Positions 1-13,257 of a stretch of 64,000 nt of DNA are shown in pieces. The notes beneath the pieces were generated by a model. The model was not told where the DNA came from, did not search any database, and saw nothing but the letters and a program-made list of their open reading frames with translations. The position numbers were made by a program, and so were the translations under genes. Position 1 is the first letter of the stretch. Each line of letters starts with the position of its first letter. This DNA is from Carposina sasakii (Eukaryota > Arthropoda > Insecta > Lepidoptera > Carposinidae), in assembly GCA_014607495.2 (NCBI GenBank), contig CP053157.1, positions 3,100,001 to 3,164,000 of the forward strand, given 5' to 3'.

Positions 1-109
1 TTTCAGCGACCAATCGAGATGAGATTCATGGTTTTGGCAATAAATAAGAAAGCATTTAAATGTAGTATTTTGGTGAAGAGACAATTGATTTTCAGATACT
101 TGTCTAAGG

Positions 110-255
110 GCTTTTTTACAATGGTTGGATAGCCTATTTGAATGAAGTTGATGCTGTCTCTCTCTAAAACTTGATACAGGTAGAGACAGTATTAAGTTTA
201 TCCTTCGTGTAGGTAGGCTATCTGGCCTTCGGAAAATTTGGCCCTTAATCTTTTA
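110..255. repeat. Dispersed repeat also present in Sce intron 3 (51680-51790)
   Basis: Both contain TTGATGCTG, TCTCTAAAACTTGA, TAGAGACAG, TAGGCTATC and AATTTGGCCC-like words in the same order. Short, non-coding, partly self-complementary. Confidence 0.5.
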
Positions 256-686
256 TTTTGGCGCACAGATAATTTATTTTCATATACTTGCCTAAGCCGC
301 ATCTATGCCCTTTGTATTTACAAAGATATACCTCGACAATGTGTACAGTGAATTTGCAATAGTAGCATAGTATGATGATAATAATTGAGGTTTTCCGAGG
401 AAGTTTTGAATTTCATCCTGGTTGTAAGTCGGTGACTGAATGTTTAAGTATGACATATCCAATAAACAACATCCGAATTTTCACACGAATACACAATATT
501 TACAAATATAGTTTCCATGAAATATCTCTCTCTTTCTCTCTGTCTTTCAGGAAAAAAGGTAATAAATAAATAATAATCTTAGTAGCCCTATCAAATATTT
601 TTCGTGTCGAGAAGAGCTCTCTATGGTCTTATAAAAAGATTTTTTAGTAATTCCTACGGGAACAAAGGGAAGTCGAAAATTTAGAT

Positions 687-845
687 CAGGGGTTTCCAAA
701 CTTTTTTTCTCATACAACCCTTCAAAAGTTAACTATACCACATATGAATTAATTGTTAACCCCCATTTTTTCACGTCAACGTAGACCCCCGTCAAGTCTC
801 CTGTGGAGCCCTGGAGGTCCACCTGGACCACTCTGGGAACCACTG
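687..845. mobile_element. hAT-type MITE, copy 1
   Basis: Ends CAGGGGTTTCCAAAC and CTGGGAACCACTG are the typical inverted hAT termini. The flanking 8-mers ATTTAGAT and GTTAAGAT agree at six positions, as an aged 8-bp target duplication. No coding sequence in 159 bp. Confidence 0.7.
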
Positions 846-2171
846 GTTAAGATGAAGTCATGGGCGTCCGCTAGTAATAATAATTATTCCACATGCATTT
901 CTTGAGTAAAATTTATAATTTATCCTATCATCGGGCCCAGTTTCCAACACAAATGTGTCGATATCGTGACAAACAGACAACCAGAGTTACTTGTTCTGCA
1001 TCCATCGAGATTGCCTTATCAATGTACATTTTTAATTAAAAACCTGGGTTGTAAGAATCCAGTTTTGCGCATGGCAGTAGAAACCGATTGGGGATCTATA
1101 AATACTCTATCAATAAAGGTTTATGTGAATAACTCTCCATTCCTTGTTCTGGCTTTCGCTTAATTACCTACACAAGCAGTAAGAAGTACCTAATAAAGAT
1201 GGAACATGTAAATCCATAGAGGAATAAGATCTTAATAAGACATCTTATTCCTCTATGTGTAAATCGAAAAGCTGTCCACAATAGACTTCAAATCAACTGT
1301 TTCGGTATTATCGGTGTTATTTTAATGCCGTGCCGCATCCGAAGATAGATACTGATTAAAAATGGCATTTTACAGCAAAATGTATGGAATGATATCTGTG
1401 TCTATTTAGGCAATGTTTAGCTTAGACAATGTTCAAATTCTATTATAATAATATACGGCAATGTTTCCAGATAGTACTGGAGATATTCCTAAAGTATAAA
1501 GTTCTCAGGAATATTTACACAAAATGGATAAGATAAGTTCTGGTTCTGCTGAAAAAGGTTTTTAGTCGACAGACGTTTGTGTTTCAACTTGTCTATTATA
1601 AAGGTACTTATCCTCAAAACAGATGTCATATCTGAATTTCTTTTATTATATAGGTACTTTGGTAGCTGGGGTTATATCTATTTCAGTTTACGACTTGCGT
1701 CTAAGAAAGATGATTTCTAAAAATGCAGTGAAAGGTTATTATTGTTTACTTTATTCGGTGAAAATGTCCCAAAGAATAGACAGACAGTTTTGTTGGGAGT
1801 TTCTATTGATCCCACAAAAAACACAAACGTGATATACCCGTGAAATCGATCAGCTTTAAAAATACGACGCGTAAAAGATATCATTATGTTTGTAAACCAT
1901 TGCTTTATGAGTTACAATCTGTATTTATTTGTACCATTTCGAAGGAGTAATGTATATGGTCGATACTAAGGAAGTCCATCGTAATATGGGTAGTAAGATA
2001 AGTAGTAAGAGGATGGTTTCCGTATTGTTGTCGTCGTTAACTTATCGATAAAATCATTGCCGTACCTAATAAATGAATTCTTGTAGAAATTACCTTTTTC
2101 CGCGAAAATATTGTACCGAATCTAAGTCTATCCTACTAATATTTTAAACGTAAAAGTTACAGTTAATATGT
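846..2171. other. Intergenic, no gene seen
   Basis: AT-rich. Holds the 1213-1256 hairpin and a weak remnant of the palindromic MITE family near 1470-1520 (GATAGTACTGGAGATATTCC). Short ORFs have no coding signature. Confidence 0.6.
1213..1256. repeat. 15-bp hairpin with CATAGAGGAATAAG arms
   Basis: CATAGAGGAATAAGA is followed 13 bp later by its reverse complement TCTTATTCCTCTATG. Single arms recur at 16145-16160 and 22962-22976. Confidence 0.65.
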
Positions 2172-2370
2172 CCTGTGCTGATGCGGGGCTTCACTACATC
2201 AGACATTTGCATCTTCTTCTTAGCATGTTTTAAGATAGATTCACCTTCGGAACTTGGGCATTCGCTTAGGCGATAAGCTAGCAACTTGTCCGTGGCCGTC
2301 GTGGAATTTTCTTGATGACCCTACAGTTCTCGGTAAAAAAATTCGGGAACACAGCTGTGTTTGTAATAAA
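2172..2370 (+). repeat. Dispersed repeat family A (GATGCGGGGCTTCACTAG), copy 1
   Basis: GTGCTGATGCGGGGCTTCAC, GGCGATAAGCTAGCAACTTG and GGGAACACAGCTGTGTTTGT, the family's ordered words. Non-coding, probably a SINE-like element. Confidence 0.65.
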
Positions 2371-4230
2371 TTGAAAAAATTAAAGTTTGTGAGAATGGAT
2401 GTTATTACTCTTTCACGCAAAATTACGAAACAGATTTTCATGAAATTTGACAGAAAATACCTTATACTTTACGCTACTGTGCGTTGATTCGTTAGTTAAT
2501 CAGGACAAAGCATTTTATAATGTACCTATAGAGGTGAAATGCATATAATTCAGAATATATACATTTGCCAAGGTGCAGTCAAAGGGCATAGAGACCCTTT
2601 GAAGCTCATTGAGGCAGAATGGCGTGTGATGTCTAAGTAGAAAAACAAAGTTGATTGACCACACAAGAAGGGCTAGGCTACGTGGACATGGATGAGAGAT
2701 ACCTAGCTAGCGCGATGATGTATACTAAAGACTATATTTATAAAACTGCTAACTAACTGGTGAAAATTGGGTGTGTAGTTTGCACACTTCTGTCCAACCC
2801 CTTTGGGGGATAATGGGCGTGACTATATGTATATGTATGTATGTTTATAAAAGAAAAGATTAGCATTTATCTAGATTTGACAAACCAACACAACAACGTA
2901 ACTTATATTTACACAGTACAAGCAAGACGCCGCTATATAGGTAAATAGTATTGAGCGAGATCTCGCTTCCACGATGGAAGCAATACTGCTTCTAGAGTTT
3001 ATGATAACCTGCCCTAAGCAGTTCATAAAATTACGTAGAGGGATGCGTTATACGTTTGCATTTGCAAAACAACTTAAAGACTTATCTGTTGGTAGGTAGG
3101 TTCATAATAAAACATTGAATGGCATTTATCACCTTGTGAATGAAGCAGATGTACGACAAAACAAATCAATTTATTTAAGTCTGAGATTTAAGTTAAATAA
3201 AAAAGCTACTACAACTTCCCAGACAAACGGCAAACACTTCGTTCAATACGTACGAGTGGAGGCCTCTTGACTCAATAAAAATACGTAGAGATCTTCAAAA
3301 CGGGACAATATAAAAAATGCACAGATAAAAGAATTGATACCTTATGTTTCACACATTGTAGTCCACTTGGTACATACTTCTTTATTTTTGGTGGTTCCAG
3401 CTGGAAGCCTGGAAACCAGCGCTGCAACCCTCGTATGGTGACGCTGGAAACCTTACCAGTTTATCCTTGCATAGAATATACTTATCTATTTGTTTATATG
3501 TTATTTGTATTAAGCTAAATAAATATTTTATTATCGAATTTCACTTTGCCTCCTCTATTTGCGATCGCCCGCACGCCGCATCTTCGTTCAATGAACATAG
3601 GACCAAAAGTCAAATCGGTAGAATGCGTGTTACCACCGTTAGGAATTTGCCATATTAAGCTTTTTTACCATATTGTTCTTACGTCAGTTTTAGTTTTCGA
3701 AATCATGCACATTTCATTATACCTATACAGAGTGCTACAGAAGTAAGCGAAACACTGTAAAGGCTTTACAGAGAACAAGCAACATAATTTTAGACTCCAA
3801 CTCGATTAATCCTAGTACCCAAAGTCAACATACAATTGTTTCTTCACCTTTATATTAGAACCCCTTATATCTAAAACTTTTGATTTCTTACATACCATTA
3901 TACTGCATGATGCAGCCAGTTATTCAAAAGTGCATTGTATCATAGATAATACATACAGATTGACCATAGACACGGAAAGCGGCGCAAAATTTACACGCAA
4001 TGGACATCCATGGTAACCAGTTGTGACGTCACCTGCGCACACGCAGCCGAGACCGATGACGGGGGTTTCATGTTACCGAACCGCGATACGAATGAAATTC
4101 CTGATAACTGCATACTTATGCATAGCAAACATCGGAAGTTATGTAAGTAAGTTTTTGATAACTGAAATACTTACGTAAAGCTTTTAAAAAGCTCGCATTA
4201 AAGTTTTTTTTGTACACTCATTCAATACTT
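2371..4230. other. Intergenic, no gene seen
   Basis: Contains a dispersed-repeat end at about 2758-2850 (GTAGTTTGCACACTTCTGTC to a TATGTATGTATG tract), related to pieces at 12940-13005 and 63170-63215. Otherwise nothing recognised. Confidence 0.6.
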
Positions 4231-4513
4231 TACGTAAATAATGTACATCATCATCATCATCATCATCCTATTGCAGTCCACTGCTGGACGTAGGCCTCCC
4301 CCAGGGCACGCCACAAGACTGCCATAGGGGGTATTTGCCCATAGTCACCACGCTGGGCAGGCGGGTTGGTGGCCGCAGTTTGTATTTTGGACTATGTTGT
4401 CAACACGGGAGGCGCTGCTGCCCACCTCCCGGAAACCCTTAATCGCCTCGTACGATACCCACGGGCAGACATGGGGTGGTACGAATTCTACTCTGCCGGC
4501 ACCACGCGGCCAA
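4231..4513 (-). repeat. Dispersed repeat family C (CAGTCCACTGCTGGACG) with (CAT)n tail, copy 1
   Basis: A (CAT)n run leads into CTATTGCAGTCCACTGCTGG... and ends at TGCCGGCACCACGCGGC. Probably a LINE-derived or SINE repeat whose 3' microsatellite tail is on the left. Orientation assumes the tail is 3'. Confidence 0.7.
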
Positions 4514-4514
4514 T

Positions 4515-4795
4515 AATGTACATACATACATATAATCACGCCTTTATCCCTTACGGGGTAGGCAGAGCACCAAGGGGCGATAGAACCACATGGTACCACT
4601 TCTGACCAATTTTGAGGCTATAGTTGAGATATACAAGTTCGGTTCGTAGTGACAGATGGTCAGCCCATCGCTTACGAAACACCAAGACCCTCTTGTCCCT
4701 CTACTGACTTACACAGTATGCCTGGGAAGAGAAGCAGCTGCAGTATTATACGTTTTTTTTTCACTCCCAGAGCAGCATAGAAGAAATAATGTACA
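4515..4795. repeat. Dispersed repeat family B (GGGGTAGGCAGAGCACC), copy 1
   Basis: Starts with an ACATACATACAT tract and TAATCACGCCTTTATCCC; passes GGCAGAGCACCAAGGG, ACACCAAGACCCTC and ends at CCCAGAGCAGCATAGAAG. Directly abuts a family C copy. Confidence 0.7.
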
Positions 4796-5504
4796 TATAC
4801 ACAAAAAGGGGTTACTAGAACTGCACTGCAGAATCTCAAATTACCATCTACGGTCATATTTAGCATAGTGTAGGTAAACATTCAGTGACAAGTTGCTAGC
4901 TCATCGCCTGAGAAAACCTATGATGCAAACGGCCCTCATTTTCTTTCCTCTTGCGACATGCATACGAGATGTAGCTGATATACTCTTGTGAATGGTTAGA
5001 ACAAGAAATATTTTTATTTTATAATCTACAAGAGACACAAACAGTACTAATAACACAAATAAATTTAATATAAGTACATTAATCATGAAAAATAAATGTA
5101 GAGCAAAGCAAGAGGTACTACATTACACATAAGCAAGAAAAACAAAGACGTGCTATTCTAGTGATATGTAAAAACTACTAGGTCACAGATAAAACGCGTC
5201 ATATAATCATCAAACGTTAATTTCACGGCTAATTACAAAAAAACAGTGTCATCTCATGTAGAAATAAGAACTCGGCATTGTGAACTTCAAATTCTGTTAT
5301 TCATGCTTACGAATTTCCGGCGAAAAAATATAATTGTAGATAAGTAAGTACTTAGTATATTACCTACCTACATTGGTCTGATAAAGAGTAGAAGCTCCAG
5401 CCTCCAATAGGCCGCTAGCTGTTTATGATAAAATACACAGTGTAATGGATAAAATACATAAAGAACTGGTCACAAAGACAAAATTTGAGGCCCACTATAA
5501 GAGA

Positions 5505-5605
5505 GACTGGATGCTAGTGATTGGATCGCGAAAATGGGCGATCGAGCCTTGTGGCGTGTCCTGGGGGAAGCCTACGTCCATCTGAGGATTGCAATAGGCT
5601 GATAT
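5505..5605 (+). mobile_element. LINE ORF2 extreme C terminus and 3' tail
   Basis: AGAGACTGGATGCTAGTGAT followed by TGGGGGAAGCCTACGTCC and GCAATAGGCTGAT matches the end of an insect LINE frame and its GGCTGA(TGA)n-type 3' end. The same 3' words end the CAGTCCACTGCTGG repeats (for example 38570-38818), suggesting a LINE/SINE pair sharing a tail. Confidence 0.45.
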
Positions 5606-8211
5606 ATGTATGACAGAAACATATGACTTATAAATTTATAAGGTCATACTTTTTATAATATCGGAGTAATTTCTGAGGGCTAATTTTGCACTTCGTGTGC
5701 AGCTTAGACAAAGGCTGAAGAGTCAAAGATAAAGAGTGTAAGTATGTGTATTTTGCAAGGTTCAAACTGTTTCTGTTATACATATATGCAATAAATACCC
5801 GAAGAGCGGACCATCTTTAAAAATGCCACGTCCGAGGCCGGCACAAAAACTGATGTCAACATAAATCTAACATTTGTGAGGACCCCGTACAAGGACGGGC
5901 CGGTTTTTGTCCGTACTGTATCGGTTATGTGCCGTTACCGACCGGACTCGGACCCGGTTTTTAAGCATGCCCCTTAATTATGCAACCTAATTCCTTTAAC
6001 TTCCTCAAGGTCGATTACTAGGAAGTAAAGTGAGGATTCCTTTTAATTGAGAGCAAAGAGCGGACTATTTCAATGGTCAGAGTTTGTATACGGGTATTTT
6101 CTTAACAGCAGACTTTGAGATGGTTCTTTATTATTATCACCGAGGTAATATTCGCATAGCTTTTTACTAATAACAAGACGAACAATCCCACTAAGCACGC
6201 AGGGTAGGGACAAGAAAATTGTCTGCTTTTAAAATTCACAATAATATTTATCATTTTTGGCAAAATTTACTTTATAAATAAGTTAAACAGCAAGGTACTA
6301 TTACGTCAAGCAATACAGCTTTAGGCATGACCAGTCATAACCAAAATGAATGGTGTATTCAAAGATCACGTTTATCCGGCTAAAATTTAAGGTTTTCGGA
6401 CTTTATGTGTGCTATTATGTTTCAAGATCTAGGTCGACTGGAAGTGGTTTTGATTCCCTTGCGAGTACTTGCGAGTTTCAAAATATGCAGCTTAAATTGC
6501 TGTTTCTTTTGATTGCGTTGACATAGAAGTTTGATTTTGCTAGAGGCGAGTATTTGGTATGAATTTCCCACGCGTTTAATAAAAAAGTATTTTCGTATCC
6601 TTTATCTATGCTATAAGACGTACCATCAAGATTCTGAGTTCCTACGAATAAATATCACTTCAATGGTCTATCTCAAAGTGGAAAACACCATTTAAGGCCT
6701 ATATTAAGTTGGACATCAATTAAAATTAATAAAGTTCATTGTCTCCATAAAATTAATTACCAATTAAAGATTCGAGTGATGTTCGTAGAATTGCTTGTTA
6801 ATTTTTATTTGTGCTTTAACCGACATTTACACTGGAGCCGGTGTATTTATAGAAATAATACCACATTAAGATTAACTGCACAAGTAAGTAGGTTAAATAA
6901 AAAGCAAGCAAAGTGTTGGAAAGGATTTACTGACTGTTGATTTATACTACATTTAATGGGCGATTATATTCACTAAATGAACTTATATTATGTGCAATCG
7001 TATTTGTAAGGTTTGTAGTCGATAAATATATGTATAAATGATTCATCATTCATTTTTAGCCATGAGAAGGAGCATAGACCTCCCCTAAAGTATATAAAGG
7101 ATACTTAGGTACACAAAAAAATTACTTGACTACGTATTACTATCTAGTCTATAGTTATAGAGCTCTATGGTACATATTACATACAAGTTGTATGGAGATT
7201 GTGTATATCCTCAATTTCCCTTTACATCATAGTATTGGCTTCGTTGGTAGTGACCCTGTCTGCGACGCCACAGATTCTGGGTTGCAACTTGCAGCTCAGG
7301 TGGGTGCGAATGATATGATGAATATCGTTAAGTTAATGACATTGTAATAGAAGAATTTGGTAATGGGAGCTTTATTTAAGGGTCTAAGTAATTGGTCATA
7401 AAATAAGCATGTGGTTCTATCGGCCCTTGGTGCTCTGCCTACCCCGTAAGGGATAAAGGCGTGATTATATGTATGTATGTAAATGGTAAAAACAGCACAA
7501 TGCCCCGTTCGTTATCACTAGAATAACTCTACAAGTTAGAAGATCTATCCCTCTATTGATATAGAAGAGATAAAATATAATAAATCCAATGACAGGACAT
7601 AGGAATAGAGACTTTAAAGAAAAATCAAGATTATTATAATTTTCCTACATTATACCTTAAATGGATTGTAGAAATTTTTCTCAACTCCATCTTTGGGAAC
7701 CAGTTATGGTATTATTATTTCACCTGGGATAGTTACTGCAAAAAGGACAAAATATGTGTACCTACTATGCTCTGTAATGTTCTACAAAAACACTTCTCTA
7801 CTATATTCACCGCTAAATCTATTTATAATGCACCTATAGGAAAACAGCACCCGTATGATGAATTTAGTGAGAAAGAGCGAGATGTCTCACTTTTAAATCA
7901 AATCCACACAGCTAAGTAATAACTAGACAAGGCAAGTGTATCTACTTGGTGTGTAAAACGATGATTGCAAACCACTTCTATCAGCCCTAATTCATTCAGT
8001 CCTGATCGAGAACGAGTGTCTATTCTAATTCTTAAGTCTATTTTTTATACGAGCAAAGTACATACACTTAGTTTATCTAGTTATTAATAGCTCTGTGAAT
8101 TTGACGTTTAAAAGTGAGACATCTCGCTCTCACCAAATTCATCACACGGGTGCAGGAAAGCTTATCGGCTTATACGATTGGTTACGAACAAAAATAATGT
8201 TAAGTATATTT
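5606..8211. other. Intergenic, no gene seen apart from repeat pieces
   Basis: AT-rich with no coding signal. Around 7241-7300 a TTGGTAGTGACCCTGTCTGC-type stretch resembles a worn tRNA-derived SINE head. The short family B copy lies at 7413-7487. Confidence 0.55.
7413..7487. repeat. Family B repeat, copy 2 (short)
   Basis: Inverted orientation; CGGCCCTTGGTGCTCTGCC to GTGATTATATGTATGTATGT. Confidence 0.6.
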
Positions 8212-8450
8212 TTAAATAGCCCTGTGCCGATGCAGGGCTTCACTAGAATAGATAGATAGATATCAGATGCATCTCCTTCCGTGCATGTCGTAAGAGTCGA
8301 CTAAAGAACTCGGGAATGCTCTTAGGCGATAAGCAAGCAAATTGTCATTGATCATTAACATCTGCTCTCGTTTTTCAAAATGTGGCTGCAGGATCTCCTT
8401 TATGTAGTTCTGCCCATTTCGGGAACACAGCCATGTTTGTATGTACCTAT
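8212..8450 (+). repeat. Family A repeat, copy 2
   Basis: CATCTCCTTCCGTGCATGTCG, AAGAGTCGACTAAAGAACTC and GGGAACACAGCCATGTTTG in the family order. Confidence 0.65.
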
Positions 8451-8888
8451 ATATTATAAGTATGGACATGGAATATACTATGTATAAGGACCATGAACTC
8501 GTGATGTGCTATAAGCAGAGTAGAGCAGCAACAAGTGTTAGTTTTCTAATAGGTTAGAGTGTTTTCTAACTAACTTCAGATTTTTAGATATTAAGAAATA
8601 TGAGTATGCTTCGTGTCTCAATTACATTAGGAAAACAGCGCGGATATGATGATTCTGTCTAATGTAGTGTAACAAGACGTGAGAAAATTGTGAACAATGG
8701 ATAAAGTCATCGTCCCGGGATATTTTATTCAAGTTGTGTCCCTCATCACACGACCAAAGGGCAATATTATTAGAAATCTAAAGAATGTATCTTGATTAAC
8801 TTAGTGGCTACAGATATTCTAACAGATATTTCAAAATGGCATAAGCATCATCATTTAATTAATCTATCCCTGTCATTTGCTTTTTACA

Positions 8889-9062
8889 GCCGCGTGATGC
8901 CGGCAGAGTAGAGTTTGTACCACCCCTGCCTGCCCGTGGGTATCGTACGAGGCGATTAAGGGTTTCCGGGAGGTGGGCAGCAGCGCCTCCCGTATTAGTC
9001 CGAACGGATATATATTGTGGCAGTAGCGGGATGCCCTATATCCAGCAGTGGACTAACTGGAA
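8889..9062 (+). repeat. Family C repeat, copy 2 (3' part missing)
   Basis: Begins CCGCGTGATGCCGGCAGAG and keeps GGCGATTAAGGGTTTCCGGG; collapses to CCAGCAGTGGACTAACTGG. Confidence 0.65.
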
Positions 9063-9506
9063 GGCCCTATTTGCTTTTGATTTCTGTAGATTGCAAGACA
9101 TAGTCTTTTCTATATGGTCCTATCTCTTACCCACTTCCTACCAACATGAATTTGAACTAGACGGCTTGTATGGTATAATGGTGTCTTTGATATAAATAGA
9201 CTACCTACCTATATATTGTAACGGAAGGCTAAGTAATTGCAATGGCTATGAAAAACCAAATCCTCATAGGCTGGCCCACATTCGATAAGGGTTAAAAGGC
9301 AGTCCCGCTTTATTCTGCCTGATTCATAAGAGAGCCGAATTGGAAATCATCTGTTTTTAATAGCCGATAATGCAAACCAAAGTATGTACCTATGACCTGA
9401 TGGTATTATCAGCTAAGTTGCAAGCAATAAAATGGAAATTACGAGTATATCATACAATAAAATTTTACGACTCAAACTTCTTCGAATTGTCCAACTAACT
9501 GTTTAC

Positions 9507-9812
9507 TCAAACAGTAAGTACTTGAGATAGGTATTTGTCCTCGCTGCCCATACTGGTTGTGAATCCAAACAATAACCAGCCATTCACGAAATCCTCCATT
9601 TTCCCAGTATGAATCACGGTATGAATCACATTATGCATCCCGTTACACGCAGCGATGTGAAAAATGTGAATTGCAAACCTTCTATTTTCCAAACAGTATT
9701 CAATTTGCAGCGTATGCCTAAATGCCACAGCATGTGCGAAATGTCTTTCCAGCAGTAAAACCGTAGTAAAGGTAAAACACATTATAAACACGTTAAACAC
9801 AGTAAATGACAA
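9507..9812 (-). CDS. Hypothetical ORF, 101 codons, with hydrophobic N terminus
   Basis: Open frame MSFTVFNVFIMCFTFTTVLL... to a stop at 9507. A hydrophobic segment covers residues 2-21. The sequence around it is not one of the repeats seen here. There is no recognised domain, no upstream promoter and no supporting splice context; chance is quite possible in AT-rich DNA. Confidence 0.2.
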   Translation of the reverse strand: MSFTVFNVFIMCFTFTTVLLLERHFAHAVAFRHTLQIEYCLENRRFAIHIFHIAACNGMHNVIHTVIHTGKMEDFVNGWLLFGFTTSMGSEDKYLSQVLTV

Positions 9813-11430
9813 AAGTTTGTTTGCATTTGAACGTAAAGAGGTATTATATTAGTACCTTCGTTCCTCGTTCGTCATTTATTATGTTATTGATATACCTACT
9901 ACTAGATTATATAGAAGACAGCGAACGAGTTTGATTATAATTAAGACATGTTATGCTTGTTACGGCAGGTTTAGATTCTCTTAAAAAAGTTTACAATTCT
10001 ACATTTTCCTAGATTCGTTAGAGTTGATTAAAGCCATCATTAGTCACTTTGGCGGCCATCATAAACCCGAAACGCGAACTTATGTGTGCCATACTGTTAA
10101 AAATAATTACAATCGAGAAATAAAAGTGATGGTTTTATGTCGACCATTTTGGGAACATTGCCATGTGTATGTATCTATGTATGCACAATTCACCTCTTTA
10201 TGTGACTTGATAAAGAGAATGTCACGCAAATGATGCTCACAAATTACCCCATGTTGTTATACTGTCAACATTAATCTGTGGCATCGCCTTGACTGTGAAA
10301 TAGCGTGTCAGTTAAGTGAAATATGTAGGCACAGAGTGGGTCAAACGGACGATTGGCTGGACAAACACGGCCAAGTATGGTCGAACATACGGTGAATCCT
10401 GCTCCCACGCCCTACCGGTGGGTATGCTCATATGGTGACCTTTTCCGGTTAGGTACAAGATTATCTTGTATACTAGCATTTGTCCGAGACAGTGCATGAG
10501 TATTCCTGTATACAACTCGTACATCTTCGGTTTGAACAAATTTGGATATATCCAAAACGAGAATGAATTTTCATTCATCGAGAGTAAGAAAAACTGATAG
10601 TCATTGACATTTTCATATGATGTTTAAAAAGTTTATCAAATGTGCTAGCTCATATTCGATGATAAGCAATAAATGACAGCATCACTTTCAACAATCCAAC
10701 CACTGCAGCACAAACTATTATCAGCTAAAAATAGGGCTAGGGGTGATCACTTTTAAACAGTAATGACGAAACCATGACCAAACAACATACACGTTGGTCT
10801 CTTCAAAGCTAGAGTAATAGGCACTTTCTAGGCAAACATGTACCACCATAGGCCGCATCTTGCTTAACATCAAGGCACGATGGCGGTCAAATGTTTGACT
10901 AGCTAATTGTAAAAAAAAAACACCCCAAATCCCAAAAATACTGATTTCCAGCAATCCTTCCAGCTAGCCTTCAATCAGTTTCTTTTAGCCACATTTCTGA
11001 ACTAACATAACCACAGATGTTAATTTAATAGATCAACTTTGGCCTATAAATACTAATTACTCATTCAACCAAAGTAATCCCATTATACGATATTAAGCTG
11101 CACTAAAGCCAAATTGAGATATTAGTCGACTTTCTAAATTATTATAGGTACATGTATCCCAAAGGGCTTAAACTTTCCAAGACATTATAATTATTGTATG
11201 CACTGTACTAATCTACATGTGGACTTCGCCCAAAAGTTCCGAATACTGCATCCTACATTTATAAAGATTTATGCGGTATTAATACTATACTTTTAGTTAA
11301 ATTATACGCTATTGCCTTTACAATCTACATTAAAATCACTTTTGAAGTTATGCAATGGTCAGTGGCCGACGAAACCATGCGAGATTTTACTGAAGGAGAA
11401 TACATAGCATATCCGTTTATATAAAACAAA
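9813..11430. other. Intergenic, no gene seen
   Basis: Nothing recognised except a fragment of family A near 10140-10180 (TTTTGGGAACATTGCCATGT). Confidence 0.55.
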
Positions 11431-11762
11431 CTAGTGGACGGCCGCGACTACGTCCGCGTGGACTACAGAAAAAACAAAATGTCGAAATTATCCGGGATAA
11501 AAACATTTTGCCGGGATAAAAAGTAGCCTATATGTTAAGTGGGACCTGTCACAATATATTCCTGAAAACTGCATCGAAATCGGTTCAGCCGTTTCTAAGA
11601 TTAGCGTGCACAAACACACAGACAAACCGACAAACAGACAAAAAATCCAAAAATCATTATTTTGGGTACTATTGCGTTGATAAAGGTCTCCTATAACATT
11701 TTTTCTCATATATCTTCCATGTACAGACAGCGATCCGTTTCGTTTTTATTATATGTATAGAA
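11431..11762 (-). mobile_element. Helitron-like non-autonomous element (Lep1 type), copy 1
   Basis: On the plus strand it starts CTAGTGGACGGCCGCGAC (reverse of the hairpin plus CTAG 3' end) and ends in the reversed 5' end TTATTATATGTATAGA. It contains the family marker words AATATATTCCTGAAAACTGC and CGAAATCGGTTCAGCCGTTT. Near full length (about 330 bp). Confidence 0.75.
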
Positions 11763-13010
11763 GATATAGATTAACAGGGTGTGCGGTATTAGGTGATGAT
11801 GCTGATGGCGATGATAATGATGGATGATGATAAAGGTGATGATGGAGTTCCAGCAACTGATGATTCACTTATTTATAAAATAGGTTATAAAAGTAAAACA
11901 ATCTTTTATTGTTATGTTATCCTCAGGGTCCGTATAGATAATTGGACTGTAGTAATCAGAATCAGGATGTCGTAATACACAATTGGTACCTTCTTGTTGT
12001 AATAATTACATAGACTTGGTATAGAGCAGACCGGTTGTACAGTACAGACAGATTATTTTTATTTGTATTATATTTTTACTAATATAGAAAATACAGGGGC
12101 GTGTTTTTAAATACCTTATTGTCCTTATAATTTGAATGACTAATGAATGAAGCTGTCTAGGAAGAAAATAAAATTGTAGTAGGAAAAAGATTGCATGCTT
12201 TACCTACACGAAATGTTTCTGAGTATAAAAACAAGGTACTCGTAGTATAGTGTAACTTCATTTAAAATAATATATTGTTATTGAACGCCACAAAGGATAT
12301 AATTAAGAGGACTTTGGCAAGAAATGTGCGAAACATATATTGATTGTTGTTTTAGATTTGTTAGTTCATAATTTCTATATATATATATTGGATCGGCCAT
12401 TTATTAATAATTAAATTTAAACATTTCTGAACGCGGCGGTTAAATTTTTCGAAAGGATTTATATAATCAAAGGATGCGGCTCTTATCTCCGCAGTGCAGT
12501 AATTTTGAGCAGTCTAGCCTGTGTCTGTCTATTAGTAGATATATCTACTTGTATCTCAAATTGGCAGACGACTCCCAGCTGCTCCATTTGGCAGCCTCAA
12601 TAATGAACGAAGACTTCCCTGGGTATGTCGAATATTGGCTGAAAATACGCAGCGTGTACGGCAGACATTTGTTTTTTTTTTTAAATTTAGTTTTACATTA
12701 TGTAAACGATATAATTATCTGAAACGTCCACTAGTCTAATTACTGGTATACATGAATTACTGATATACATGCAAATTTAATTAAAAATCCATTCGGTAAT
12801 TTTATAATATTGAACGTGTGAGAAAATATCCCTGTTATTATAAACAGAGACTTATATCATCTATCTACATATTAGTGGTGTTGGTGGGAAAGTCAATCTT
12901 ATCGTACATTCACCGCTTACCTACCACGTGGTGCTAACTGGTGAACAGTAGGAGGGTTATTTGCACACTTTTGCCTAAAATCATTGAAGATAATGGGAGT
13001 CAATATAGAG
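11763..13010. other. Intergenic, simple repeats only
   Basis: GATGAT-rich tract at 11793-11850 and (TA)n at 12375-12390. The ORF over the GATGAT tract is a repeat artefact. Confidence 0.55.
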
Positions 13011-13200
13011 GGTGTAAGTGACAGCCAGGTAATATATAAGCCGAAACCTCTGAAAATTTAAAAGGATCGTCCGATAGGTACTATTGCCGCGGAAAGCAAG
13101 CAAGGCGGATGATTAAATTGAATTAAATACACCGTCATATAACTCAATATGATGCTTATTCAGCATTTCAGTATTTGCCTATACCTATTATGTATTGGTA
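13011..13200. mobile_element. Truncated relative of the GACAGCCAGG MITE
   Basis: Shares GTGACAGCCAGGTAATAT, GCCGCGGAAAGCAAGCAAGG and TATAACTCAATATGATGCTT-like words with 36440-36961, with the right inverted end lost. Confidence 0.55.
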
Positions 13201-13257
13201 TAGCGTAGGTATAAGTAATATATACCCACATCTGAATTTTATAACGACAAATTAAAA

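Noticed and set aside
4345..4605. ORFs on both strands over 4345-4605, and 31021-31281 on minus
   Set aside because: They recur in every family C repeat copy and reflect the GC-rich repeat, not a gene.
11488..11709. Similar ORFs at 11488-11709, 14763-14993, 13501-13698 and 58228-58491
   Set aside because: All are chance frames through Helitron-like copies; the same peptide recurs because the element does.
11793..11975. ORF beginning MMMLMAMIMMDDD
   Set aside because: Translation of a GATGAT microsatellite.
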